Of a DNA stretch of 64,000 nucleotides, positions 44,608 to 56,225 are shown piece by piece. How positions within the stretch are numbered: position 1 is the first letter of the stretch; each line of letters begins with the position of its first letter. Below the pieces are notes generated by a model. The model was not told the DNA's origin and did no database searches. It was given only the letters and a program-made list of their open reading frames with translations. The position numbers and the translations under genes were made by a program. This stretch comes from Porites lobata (taxonomy: Eukaryota > Cnidaria > Anthozoa > Scleractinia > Poritidae): assembly GCA_942486035.1 (NCBI GenBank), contig CALNXK010000108.1, forward strand, positions 502,501 to 566,500, read 5' to 3'.

Positions 44608-47600
44608 TCACTCATCCTTCTTTAACTTTCTTGATTCCAAAGCACTCAGCTTGTTTCTTAAAGCCAGCTTCAGAGAGGACTCAGTTGGCGAATGCTTTTG
44701 GTATTCTCTCATGACAAATCCTGTAAAGAGGGTCAAAAATCATTACAACATGAGTAGTGAATTTATGGATGGGAAAATTAAAAAAAAGCAGTTTCTGAGA
44801 GACTATTAATTTACATAGTCATCATGTTATTGCACACATACCTATAATGCTTTGAAGTATCTCCTTGTCTGGGCATTTCTTTCCATTTGCTCCAGTCAGG
44901 TTCATCCCCACCAGCTCGTCGTTTGTGTAAAAACAGTTTAACAAAAACGATGCCGCTGACTTATACGACGCTCTGGCCATTGCTTGGTGAATATGGTTCT
45001 GGTACACAAAAACTTGAGAACCAGGAGTCAACTCTACCATCTGTTGGAATTAAGAAGAAAAAACAGCCATGTTATTTTTATGATAGCAATTTTATATAGA
45101 CATACACACCTGAACAGCCTGTATAATAATTCCACATGTTCTGCCGCATGTCACATTTCAAATGCTCAAAAGACATTGACAACTTTGACACATAACAAGG
45201 GCGTGTAAAGAAAGTCAGCTTACAGTTTACCCTTTGGGCAAGTTGTGGCTTGCAGGGACTAGCCCAAGGAAATGCCCCACAAAAGTAAAAGAAAAAAAGG
45301 GCAAGGAAAGCAAGAGGTGAGGACGAGGGAAAGTGAAAAAAACAGTCGTGGAGGCAGTGAACTTTTTTACCTGATGCCTGAACTTCAATGCTAAAATTTA
45401 GCATCAGAAACTATCAGCATTGTACTTGAATTGTTAGTATGTCTTTCGGGTAGTTCACATCTACATTGTAGATCCTTTTCAGCCTGGTAAGAACCAGAAA
45501 AGGTCTTAAATGGCTCGAAAGAGTGGTTTTCTGCTGCATATTATCTGGGAGCAAATGGGTTAAACTGTAAGCCTGACTAGGTCTAGTAGGGTCGAACCTC
45601 TTGCAAACATCAAATTAGCCATTGACGACTACATGATTTGCACAAAAACTTTACACTGATTTGTCTACAATAGCATGCACATTCTGTGATTAAAATGGTG
45701 AATGAAGTGCTTACCTTAAAGCGTTCTGCTAGAATGGGACTGATCTTTCCAGGTCTTGGAGGATCAGAAACTTAAAAATAATGATAGGAATGACTATAGT
45801 TATTAACAAGATCGAAAGTTCACCTTGCATGTAATTATATAGTTTTGTTAGGTTATAATAGTTACGAATAAATACTGCATATTTAACCGAGTTCATTTAT
45901 TTTTCTGGTACTCAATGATCAATTATCTCCTTCATAAAAATTAAGAACCTACTTAGCCTAAATTGGCAATACGTACCCCCAAAATACATGAACCTATTTT
46001 GCCAGACTTCAAAAAAAAGTAGGTTCTTATATGCAGGTGTTTACTGTAATTAGTGGACAAAGACCAGACAGTGGATCGATCGATCCACCACCAAAACAGG
46101 GTGCCCCCAAGCAGACTAACTGGATTATGTGCATCCCTTTTCTAATACCCCTTATTTCTTTTTTATTCACAACAAGACTGCTTGTTTTCTTTTAACTCTC
46201 ATTCTTTAATTTTCAGGGATTATCACATAAACTTCCTCATACATACCTTGACCTTGCAAGCTCTTTAATTGATCTTCAAGTTCCCTCACTCTCTTTTTGC
46301 GTGTTACGCATGATGGACAATACTCTTCTTCATCTGAACTTGAGAGCGGCTGTGGTAGAACTCGTCTGGGGCATTTACCACCCACAGTTGGTCTGGCTAC
46401 TAAGTCTTGTCTTCTGTTTGGAAAATTTCTGGGTGTGTTTGTCAGTGGGGTTCTTTGTGCTCCTGAAATGGTGGCTTCTTTCTGTTGATTTGGTATTGAC
46501 AGTGGCACTTCTGTTAATCTGCCACGCAGAGTTGTCAGAGGAGATCTTGACACTGGTGTGGTGGAATTTGGCATCTGCTGAACTGGTGTTGTGGATACTG
46601 GTTCTTCCCACACATCCTGCAGTGTGGTCAGAGAGGTTCTCTGCAGTGATGGAATTGCTGTCTGACAAATAGATGGTGTGGTTGGTGGGTCCTCTGAATT
46701 GCCCTGCAGCATGTCCAGTGTCTTTTGAAGCTGTGAGATTGACAACACTCTTTCTGGTGTGGCACTCCGTAACTCATTTACTGTGTTCTGAAGACGATGA
46801 ACAGGATTTGATGGTGGTGTTGATGAAGTTGTGAGATCCACACACTCTGAGACAACATCGGAATCAAAGGATCTTCTGCACTTTGATTACTCACCAAAGC
46901 AGTCATCCTTTCTAGCAACATGTTATTTCGCTCAGTAAGGGCCTGCCGTTCCTTTTCTCTTTGCTTATTTGCCTGCTCCTTTTCAATTCGCTTTCGCTCC
47001 TTTTCTGCTGCATCATCATGATCTTTTCGGGCATTTTTCTTCCTATTTTGACTTTCACTGTCATTTTCTTTGCTTCCTCCAGCTTTCTTTCTGCCCTCAG
47101 AGGTCTTGGGTTTTTTTTTGGAAGGTTCATCATCTTTAAGAAATAACAGGATAAAATAATAATGTATAAGAAAAAGGTCTGAATAATTGAGTCTCCCAAA
47201 AACAATGAATTTGTAGTAGCTGTAACAAAATACAGCCAAGCCTGTTTATGACAGTCACCCTTGGGAAATGGCCAGGTAACCATTATACAGGTCCACTACA
47301 CAGACAATATACGGCTAAATTAATATTTGGGAACCTGTCCGGTGACCGTAATACACAGGGTGACCGCTATATACAGGGCGGTTATACAGGTTAAATGTTT
47401 TTAGAACTTTGATAATTATTATTTTATTATCTATACCTCTGTAAATTGAAATTTAAGGGAACAAGGAGCAACCACCTTCAATAATGTCCTCAGTGACTAG
47501 TTTTTTATAACACTTACATGTAGTTCCCTTTTCGCGGTGACTTTAAACCATTATATGCTGTTAGTGTCAAATAACAGCTTACTGTACCTTGACTGGTTTC

Positions 47601-49617
47601 ATATCCATCAAGTCGTTTATTCTTTGTTCTCTTTCTCTGCTTCTTACTGGGGGATGAATTCTGTTCACAGTTTGAACTGTTTTCTTCTGTTCCAGAATTT
47701 CCAAGCTCCTTGTCTAAAACACTTCTAGCATCACTCATACTGTCTGAAAAAGGCCAGTTAATAAAAAAAGGGTTAGGACTCTTTTTTGTGTGAGAAAGAA
47801 CGATTTCTTTACCCCTCTTAGCAGTCATTCATGCAGAGGCAAAATAACAGTCATCACTTTACAACTGTAAATGTATATTTATTATCATTATCAGTAAGTT
47901 TTTTTTCTTATGTGGTCCAGAGTTCTGACAGATGCACAAGTACATGCTCATGACAGCTTAAATCACTTGAACTATTAGTCTTACCATGGAGAGAGAATTT
48001 TTCCCTCCAAATTTCTCCATCATATTGCATTTCAGCAATGGCCCCAGCTCTTACACTTTCCTTGACAGCTAACTTCTTCACAATAATCGCTTCCAATTCA
48101 CTTCTTCCATTTGGTCGATTCCATTCAACTACTGCAAAGCCATTTGGTTTCACCTACAAGGGTAGTTAAAAAAGTTATGAAAGTATTCTAGCACAATGTA
48201 AACAAATTTGCTCTTTCGATGTCAGAGAAAAGCACACACATTTAATAGTTTTGGTAATCTGAGACACCAGTCGTGGGTCCCATTTTTTTGTTTGGAATCA
48301 TGAATAACAAAAACCTGAGCCTGAAGCTCACAGGAATATGTGCACATGTATGGGAAACTACCTTCCCGGTTAGTTACTTTTGATCCAAGAAATACAAGAA
48401 ATGGCGGCCCGGTCTCCGTTCACAGTCCCTGTTACCCATGCCGGCAGTCAAGGTAATACAGCGTTGATGCTTGTTAATTTCAAACATGTTTTAAAGGGGG
48501 GCACAAAAATTTTAGAACACTCACCAAAGTCATTATTTCAAGGAACTGTACTACTTCGACGCAATCGTCAGGGATATATAAGGGTATATATTTTGGTTAA
48601 CGTTCGCAATATCAATTTTGCCCTCGCCGAGAACGATTAACAAGTAGTAAAAAGTTGTGAGTTAGTTATACTAAAGAAAGTTAGTTATTAATCGGTGACA
48701 GAAACACATGAGCGGTTGTTCAATCAGGCGTTACTTATAGTTTCTGTTGGTGACCAGTGGTGAATATATCAAAGCCTTTTCATAAAAAGACTGAAATCAA
48801 TGACAAAATTGAAATGCGAGTCATGAACGTGGAAGAACATATTTGCAGAAATTATAAATCACTGAGGTTAAAAGAAAACGACAGGAACCATGGATGTCAA
48901 GATTCAAATGATCACGCTTCTACCCGATGCTGTGAAAGTCATATCGGGTCGTGATCGACTTGTGACAAGCCGGTCGACTGCGAGAAAGCCAGTAAAAGTC
49001 TAAAACGTTTCAGTTCGTCCTCTGTTAGTATTTTTCCCTTTAAATATCCTTAACTACAGGACGCTCTTTTAGAATTAAAAATGACTACTGAAAATTAATA
49101 ATTTCTCAAGTCTTTTACACTGGAAGCTTATAAGCTTAAGTATTTATTGGGGTTTACCTCGGTGTAAAAAAACCTGTGAAACTCACGAGTGACGTAAAAC
49201 AATGAATACAAAGGAGCCACTGAGAAGTCAACACAATAGAGCCAAGGAAAACAATAGCTAGAAAACAAAGAAAAACTTTACAGGTTTTTACACCGAGGAT
49301 GAGCATTTATTGTCGCGTTCTTATTTGAAATGCACTAGCTGAGCCCGATCGAGTTGTATCAGTTCCAGTTCGCAGACACAAAGATAAAATGAATTTTACG
49401 CTGCGAATGTATCAAAGAAGTTCTAAGAGAACAATTCCCTGGCTTGAACGCTGCATTCGACCTGAATGAAGAAGGTAAACTTTTACCATTTTTTCTCACC
49501 GATTTAAGTAGAACCGTTGAGCTTACCTATCACCATAATTGCTATTAAAAAACGAACTAAAACGTGACCTGATTAGGGTTTTTCAGGTTTTTTTATACAG
49601 TTTAATGTACTCACCAT
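44608..49617 (-). CDS. BEN-domain protein, 510 aa, eight exons
   Basis: Exons (minus): 49617-49615 (only the ATG), 48153-47985, 47743-47588, 47133-46895, 46844-46247, 45770-45715, 45040-44842, 44720-44608. Total 1533 nt; every junction is in phase. All introns are GT-AG; the 50-bp one (46894-46845) is the least certain. Residues 1-57 form a small domain (FAVVEWNRPNG.. IIVKKLAVKESV). Residues 60-190 are Lys/Glu-rich with a coiled coil (EKERKRIEKEQANKQREKER). Residues 190-388 are Ser/Thr/Pro-rich, ending with CPSC and a leucine-heptad segment (RELEDQLKSLQ). Residues about 395-485 are the BEN domain: ISPILAERFK, SFLLNCFYTNDELVGMNLTG, DKEILQSIIGFV. BEN domains bind DNA, often palindromes, and mediate chromatin contacts. 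Divergent to the transposase gene. Confidence 0.75.
47243..47397 (-). repeat. GTGACCGTTATACAGG-type repeat in a BEN intron
   Basis: GTCACCCTTGGGAAATGGCC and several GTGACCG..ATACA(C)AGG words. Matches, inverted, part of 52742-52964 in the transposase gene's third intron. Confidence 0.65.
49145..49310. repeat. Inverted repeat in BEN intron 1
   Basis: TTTACCTCGGTGTAAAAAAACCTGT (49155-49179) faces ACAGGTTTTTACACCGAGG (about 49281-49299). A further copy of TTTACCTCGGTGTAAGA is at 51005 in the transposase intron. Probably a small MITE. Confidence 0.6.
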
Positions 49618-49855
49618 TTTCCTGGATACTGGATTGCCCGAAAAAGGGGAAGCGACAATAAACGTTCAGTCGAAAAAGAGTCTGATGAACCAAGCAATTC
49701 ACGTTTCACAGCTACTGAAGTTTCGCGCCAAGATCTAACACATACACCGACAAACGTGCCGCAAAAAATCCCGCCAAAAGGAAAACAAACAGACGCCGAC
49801 GTATTGAGCATGCGTAATATCTGCCTGGGTCGATCGGCTTTTATACGAACACAAC
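49618..49855. promoter_or_regulatory. Shared divergent promoter region
   Basis: Only 238 bp separate the start codons of the BEN gene (49617, minus) and the transposase gene (49856, plus), so the two genes must share their upstream DNA. The stretch is less AT-rich than its surroundings and shows no clear TATA box next to either start. A bidirectional promoter is inference from position. Confidence 0.5.
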
Positions 49856-52800
49856 ATGGCGACTGGAAATGCAAAAGAAACACGTAACTCTAGAAGTTGT
49901 GAAAAAAGAAGAGGTACTTACCTGTCTTATCTGTCACATCCGTCGTTGAAAGTTCCCAGAACGTCAGAGTATCGCCAGAAACTAGCTAAAACTTATGATA
50001 GAGAAACGAATGCGGTATCTTGTAGCGACACTGTTGAACATTTTGAGTCAGAGTTCCTGGACTACTCATATGCATCTCAGGGGATCGAAGAATACTCTCT
50101 GGAAGACCGTAATAATGTTGATTTGTTGAAAGAAGATGGTCGGCCAGCTGAGGTAGAAAATGACAGAGAAGGCCGCCCAACTAGAGACTCCATCGCTGAT
50201 GAAATGTTAAAGGGGCTCCTGAACAACACGGCAGTTGAGCAAGACAGCTGTGATGAAATTTCGCAAGTTTTTCCTGAAGATCCAGCGCTTGATACAACGT
50301 ACGGATCTAGCGAGTTTCATGAGGATTTGAACGAGCAAGATAATGACGTGGATGAACTTTCGGAAGCGGAAGATAGGAATGAAAGCAGCACTCAAGATGA
50401 CTACGTGAAAATTACTGAGCTATCCTTATCACAAGACACCCCTTTATACGAGGGGTCCCCCGTTACTTTTTCAGTTAGCTTGCTGCTGATTATTAGCTTC
50501 GCCATAAGGCATAATTTGAGCGGACTGGCTTTGGCTGACCTTTTGACGTTAATTAACATTCATCTTGTTGTACCCAACTGCTTTGCTAAATCGACAGCTG
50601 TTCTCAACCGATTCTTTCGAAAGCTTAAGAAGCCTATCGAGTACCACTATTATTGTTGTTGCTGTTTTGAGTACATTGGGCTTACAAAGACCTCCTGCTG
50701 TTCTAACAAGTATTGTCTGGTAGATTTTTCCAAAAAAGGTGCACTGGCCTACTTCATTGTCCTACCCTTAGTCACACAGCTTCAGTCATTGCTGTCAAGT
50801 AAGTAGATTATCTGCTAAGGTATAGATCATTCCTTTGGTATCAGGTCACTTCCTTCCAAGTCAGTTCGTTCTAAGTAGATGTCCCACTTGTTACTAAATG
50901 ATACTAAATAACAAAGAATTTCTCATTATCTTTATCCACTACCATGTTAAGTATCCCCTGTCACTAAATAATGCCCCACATCAAAGATTTTTTCGTTCTT
51001 TTGGGTTTACCTCGGTGTAAGAATCGTGCACTTTTTCTTTTCTTTGTACTTCATGTTTTCCCAGGCTCTTTTGATGGAATGAAGTGACTGTAAGGGCCTC
51101 CACTGACTAGAAATTTAGTTGTCGACAACGTTTTGTTTTCGACAACTAAATGTTATCAACAACAAAAAACGCAGTGTGTAAGACGGGTTGTTGACAACTA
51201 AATGCTAAATTTTGCTGTTGTTGACAACTTAAACATTGTCATTGTCAAAAAAAAAAAAAAAAAACGTTTTTGACAACTAAATATCTAGTCTGTAGAGGCC
51301 TTAAAGCATTCACTCAATACATGTATTTTAACCATTCATCAAACTGAAACAATGTTACATATGTAACTGGTTGTTATCACTTGTTAATGCATTGACAGTT
51401 AACATTAGCAGTTCGTGATCAATAATAGGAAAAATTCCAAGATTTAAATGAAAAAGATTTTTTGCAGTCTTGTTACATGTACATGTATTCAGGAAATATT
51501 ATCATTTGCCTCAGTCAAACAGAACCTCTGTGTGAAATTTATTTTCTCACTCTTATGTATTGTTTTCAAATATTTGTTTTGTTTCTTAGGGCCAGAAGTA
51601 CCTGATTTTCTGCAGTATCGTGTCACAAGACAAAAACAAAACTCAGATGCCATTGAAGATATCTTTGATGGACAACTGTATAAGAAGCACTTTGGGGAGG
51701 ACGGATTTTTTAGGGGTTCATCCACACAGGACAAAAAGACACAGATCCATTTGTCCCTGCAAATAAACACGGATGGAGTTGCAATTTTTAGGTCTTCAAA
51801 ATTTTCCATATGGCCGGTTTATTTTATTGTCAACGAATTGCCCCCAAATTGCAGGTATGTAATAAAAGCTTGAATTTTTACCCTTGATTAAACATGTGCT
51901 GTAAGCGTTTTAAACAGCTTCAAACCCCCCCCCCCAGCCGAGTATTTCATTTCTATAGTATTGCTAAATAATATATAATTTCTCTTTTTTTTTTTGAAGT
52001 ATTGATTAAAGAATGTCAAACCAAAGTAACCAAAATAACAATGGTTGTAAAGTATAGTCATGTAAATAAATTAATTGTGGAACTGAAGTACACAGTTTAA
52101 GCATCTACTTGCCTTCATGATGCCACTACCAAAGAGAAAATTCCACAGTTAATAACCAATAAGAGAAAAGAAATTATGAGAGAAGAGTATCACTTAATCT
52201 AACTGCAACACATCATAATGAGCACTGATAATTTGCAGCATTGCTAACTAGTAAGAATTGTTTGTAACTCATTCTTTGCTTGGTAACTGACCTATCTTGA
52301 AATGGACCGCTTTTGCTTTTTTTCTCATTAAAAACATATTCACATTTTTTTTTTTTTGTTAAAAAACTTCATTCTTTCCCTTTATTTTCTGTCCCTACAG
52401 GCAGCAGAGAAAGTACCGCATGTTTGCTGGGCTTTGGTTCGGTGTCTCCAAGCCACATTTCCAAACATTTATGCAGCCATTCGCAAACTCACTAAATGAT
52501 TTATTCTTCAAAGGTAAGGTTTATGTTTTTAAAATCAGTCCCCATTTTTTGTATTACCTTAAAGCATGCATTTATCTGCTACATTCTAATGTACATATAT
52601 GCACACTGTAGTCACAGCTACTCTCTAGTATACTATTAGTTCAGAATGTTCATAATAAATACATTGTACAACTGTTGCTGTTTGACATAATTATTACTCC
52701 CCGAACTATATATAATTTACAAAGGGGACAAAAGGAAATTGAGTCACTATAGAGTGACTCACCGGACAACTTCCCTAAAACTTTGCTTTATATTTTCTGT

Positions 52801-54410
52801 AAAGGTGACCTGTATATAGTGGTCACCTGTTAGTGTGCGTAACGGATGCAGTCACCCTTTAGACTTAGATGCTATTCATTAACTTCCAGTAGAGTTTAAA
52901 GAGAACCTGTATATAACGGCCACTTGGCCATTTCCCAAGGGTGACCGTTATACACAGGTTTAACTTACAACTCTGACTAAAGGAGATTTGGCATAATACA
53001 TGTAGATACAAATGTGTGCTTTAAATTATTGAAAATTATTTTCAATCATTATTTAGCAGCTACATGTATGTATGAATTTCAAAATGCTTTGATGTGTTAT
53101 CTGTTATCAATTAACTTTGAAGTCTATAGAAATTCTGCTGCCCTCATTTCTACCCTATGGGTCAACATCTGAATAGTCAGGATTTTTTTTTTTTGCTCCT
53201 TTTTATAGGGATTGATGTAAAGCTGAATGGCAAGAACATGTTGCTTCGCTGTATTTTACTCTTAGGGACATTTGATGCCCCAGCAAAGTGCCTTTTCCAA
53301 GAGTTTTGTCAATTCAATGCCTTTTATGGTTGCCCATACTGCCTGAGCCCTGGCAAAACTGTGCAGACAAGTAGCAAAGGGCACACTCATGCTTACCCAT
53401 TTGATGAAGCAAATCTCAGAACTGGTCATGGGGAACCAAGAACACATGAACAGACATTAAAGTTTGCAGCTGAAGCTACCAAGGAAAGTGCTCAAAAGGG
53501 CATCCCAAGTAGTGTTAAAGGGGTTAAAGGCTATTCATGGTTTATGTTTATTCCAAAGTTTGACATCATTAGAGGAATAGCCATTGACTATATGCACAGT
53601 ACATTACTTGGCGTGGTTAAGATGTTGCTTACCCTTTGGAGTGACAAGACATATAAAGCAGAGCCATGGTCTGTCTGTAAAAGAATGAAAGAAATTGAAG
53701 AGAGGTACCTAAAGATTAGTCCTCCTTCTTGCATCACGCGCCTTCCCAGAAGCCTGATAGCAAACTTTGGGCATCTCAAAGCATCTGAGTTAAGGACTTT
53801 CCTGTTGTTCTACTCTGTTCCATGTCTGTATGGTATTCTTCCAGAAGAGTACTTTCAGCACTACCTTCACCTTGTGGAAGCCATTTACCTTCTTCTCCAG
53901 GATTCTATCTCTCCGAATGACATTGTAAAGGCCTCTGCTTTAATAAAGCATTTCTGTATCAGGATAAAGGAACTTTATGCAGCCCGCTATGAAACTTTTA
54001 ATGTGCACTGTTTACTTCACATGACAGAAAGAGTGAGAGATCTTGGTCCACTGTGGACTCACTCTTGTTTTTGCTTTGAAGACTTCAATGGGGAATTAAG
54101 AAGCTTATTTCATGGTACACAAAGTGTGGAAGAACAGATTGTGACAGCTGTCAGTGTGCAACAGAGAATACCTGAGTTGGTTCCTCTCCTCGAAAGTGGA
54201 TCTATGGCTCAAGAACTTTATGAACACCTTTCAAGAAAGCGTCCCCTTGCTTCCAAAAAGGAAAAACTTCCAGGCAACAGCAACTGCAGCATCGTGGGCA
54301 ACTTACAAAATTATGTCTTTACTGCTGTTGAGCGAGCTGTAGTCGAATCCCTAATTGGGCCAGTTCAAGAAGTGTATCAGTTTTTCAGATTACTCATTGA
54401 GAGCAACTGA
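49856..54410 (+). CDS. Tnp2-family (EnSpm/CACTA-like) transposase, four exons, 840 aa
   Basis: Exons 49856-50798, 51590-51854, 52401-52513, 53209-54410; all introns GT-AG and all phases agree (2523 nt). Residues 1-210 are acidic and poorly conserved. A Cys cluster at about 263-287 (YCCCCFEYIG..CCSNKYC) suggests a zinc ribbon. Residues 373-402 hold NTDGVAIFRSSK..WPVYF.NELPP, the Tnp2 core with the first catalytic Asp. 403-440 hold GLWFG..KP. A second Asp lies in FDAPAKC (463), then YGCPYC (482-485). DYMHSTLLGVVK is at about 567, NVHCLLHM at about 704 and GPLWTHSCFCFED..NG at 720-740, resembling the domain that follows Tnp2 in plant CACTA proteins. Expected role: nuclear cut-and-paste transposase acting on the element's ends. 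The frame probably once continued past 54410. Confidence 0.85.
51095..51300. mobile_element. MITE in transposase intron 1
   Basis: Tips GGCCTCCACTGACTAGA and, inverted, GGCCTCTACAGACTAGA, followed on both arms by TATTTAGTTGTC-like sequence. Flanks TAAG and TTAA allow a TAA duplication (Harbinger-like), but this is not certain. 206 bp, non-coding, with a run of 18 A. Confidence 0.75.
52742..52964 (+). repeat. GTGACCGTTATACAGG-type repeat in transposase intron 3
   Basis: Repeated words GTGACC..TATATA..GGTCAC and TTCCCAAGGGTGACCGTTAT; partly the inverted equivalent of 47243-47397. Confidence 0.6.
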
Positions 54411-54813
54411 TTCACTCCAAGTTATACAAAAGCATGACAAGGAGAAACAACTTTACAATAGAATTTAAAGGCAACAGTGGGGATTCACCACCTTCATTTG
54501 GACAGATTTTGTTCTATTCCAAAATATATTTACATTGCCCCAACCCTTCATTTTGTGCTAACTCATGTAAATGTAGGAAGCCACTGTTTTATGCATTGGT
54601 CAAAGTTCTGAAACCTAACAAGACTTTAGCAATTGCTAATGATCCCTACACTGGTACTGCTGTTTCTCACCTGGTTCCAGTCATCAGGAGTGACAATAAT
54701 TGTATCACTGCAATTCCAGTGGACAACATTATTCGATTATGCTTTTTGTTGACTGTGGTAATGACAATACTCCCTTTGTGGGAATGTTTCCTAATCAGTA
54801 CGAAAAAGACTAA
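54411..54813 (+). pseudogene. Frameshifted C-terminal extension of the Tnp2 transposase
   Basis: One base out of frame after the TGA at 54408, an open frame continues LIHSKLYKSMTRRNNFTIEF, GQILFYSKIYLHC, then IPVDNIIRLCF. A second shift in a run of five T (near 54742) leads to FVDCGNDNTPFVGMFPNQYE and a natural TAA at 54811-54813. The 'IPV..I...C.FVD' and 'PN..E' style is what Tnp2-type proteins end with. Two single-base losses (one in a homopolymer) explain both breaks. Sequencing error in a homopolymer is an alternative for the second. An intron is unlikely, as no GT-AG pair fits. Confidence 0.6.
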
Positions 54814-55594
54814 AGCGTTTGAGTGGTTTTTTTTGCAACTGTAAGTGCATGGTAGCACCATCAGAGCACCGTCACAGATACATGTAACATGCAAAATTAT
54901 GATCCTGCAACACGAATGGGTAGGTTTCAAGTGAATTTTTTTGAGAGAGAAAAGAAAATGTGTGCCATTTATTAAAAGCTGCCATCTTTTCCTGTCAGGG
55001 CACGTAAACATAATTTTTTTATTAAAACTAGCTTCTTTTAATGTTTTTATTATAGCAAAATAATGTTGTGTATCTTTCGAAATTGCATGACATTGACCCT
55101 TTAACGAAGATTGTGTATGACATATCAGTCCCAAAAAAATGTTGATGTTGTTGCTGAATTTCTCACAATGCTAATTCTTACATGAACAATGGACAATATT
55201 ATTTTATAAGCATTGGCCAGTGAGTGATGAGTTGCAAAGAGCGAAATATATAATTTTTAAATTACTGCAGTTTTACAGATCTATTAGAGATATGTCTTGT
55301 TTGTCCAGTTCTTGTTGTTCAAACGTATTCCTTTCATCAGCATTTGGAATTTCTCAGAGATTCTCTAATCAGGTACATGTAAAACAGTATTCTAGAGTTT
55401 GTTTCACTGAAATTATTTTTGGTAACCCTTCAATTCAATCAACATATGTGTTGTTTTTCTACTTTTGTTCCTGCTTTAATTTAATTTTTCTTTTGTTTGG
55501 GCATGGTAATGTATGTGAAATTTAAACCAGGGAAAAGTTGAACTACAACATATACTATATATTTATATGTTGTTATATATAAACTGTTTATGCT

Positions 55595-55953
55595 ATACAA
55601 AGTATACAAAAAGTATACATCAAAGCTTTACTTCCTAATCAATGAAGATGTTTTTTATACAACTTGGCATCAATGCAGCACTGATGTATACTTATTGTAC
55701 ACATCAGTGCTGTTTGAAGGCCTTGAGGTATACTTGTTGTATACGTCATTGCTGCTTTAAAGTCCTGAGGTATACTTGTTGTATACATCATTGCTACTTA
55801 AATGCAAGTGATGTATACAAAGAGTATACATCATTTTTTTTTGCTAAGCCAAATCTTGCTTGATGTATATTTGATGTATACTAAAAATGTACACCATGGC
55901 AATGTAATACATACGGTGTATACTATTTGTCTACAAAAAGTATACTATCAGTG
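55595..55953. repeat. Right subterminal GTATAC array
   Basis: About a dozen GTATAC-type words, many as GAGGTATACTTGTTGTATAC or TGATGTATAC, in units of about 55 bp at 55680-55800. Mirror of the left array, with the same core words. Confidence 0.85.
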
Positions 55954-56225
55954 CTCTAATTTTGGTAAGGGGCTGTCGCATGAAACATGTAAGCTTATGT
56001 AAGCTCACAAGCGAAACGATTTTTATGATCGACACCCAGTGCTATTACATAGACTTAAATATGCTTCTATATATTTGAACAAGATTCAGAATGTACTTAC
56101 GAAACAACAAGGATCCACGGTTTAAAATAGGCGTTCTTTCTTCTCAATGATTGTTGAAACACTCAGTGTGCATTCGAGTCGCCAAGAGTGAACACTGAAC
56201 TCCTTCGTCACCGCTTCCATGGGAT

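Larger units (their letters stand above)
43987..55953. mobile_element. 12-kb EnSpm/CACTA-like transposon with Tnp2 and BEN genes
   Basis: Left tip CACTGGGTATACTTT, right tip (inverted) CACTGATAGTATACTTTTTG. Inside each tip lies an array of GTATAC words in many spacings (43987-44200; 55595-55953). Between them are two divergent intron-bearing genes and nothing else recognisable: BEN protein (44608-49617, minus) and Tnp2 transposase (49856-54410, plus). Short CACT(A/G) tips, subterminal repeats, a Tnp2-family transposase and a second DNA-binding protein are the defining features of CACTA elements. The 2-4 bp target duplication is not evident (left flank ATACTG, right flank CTCTAA). The ends are therefore best estimates. 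Confidence 0.75.

Noticed and set aside
46301..46672. 123-residue plus-strand ORF with hydrophobic stretches
   Set aside because: Shadow of the Ser/Pro-rich BEN-gene exon on the other strand.
54667..55134. 155-residue minus-strand ORF
   Set aside because: Overlaps the transposase tail in antisense and has no domain or start evidence.
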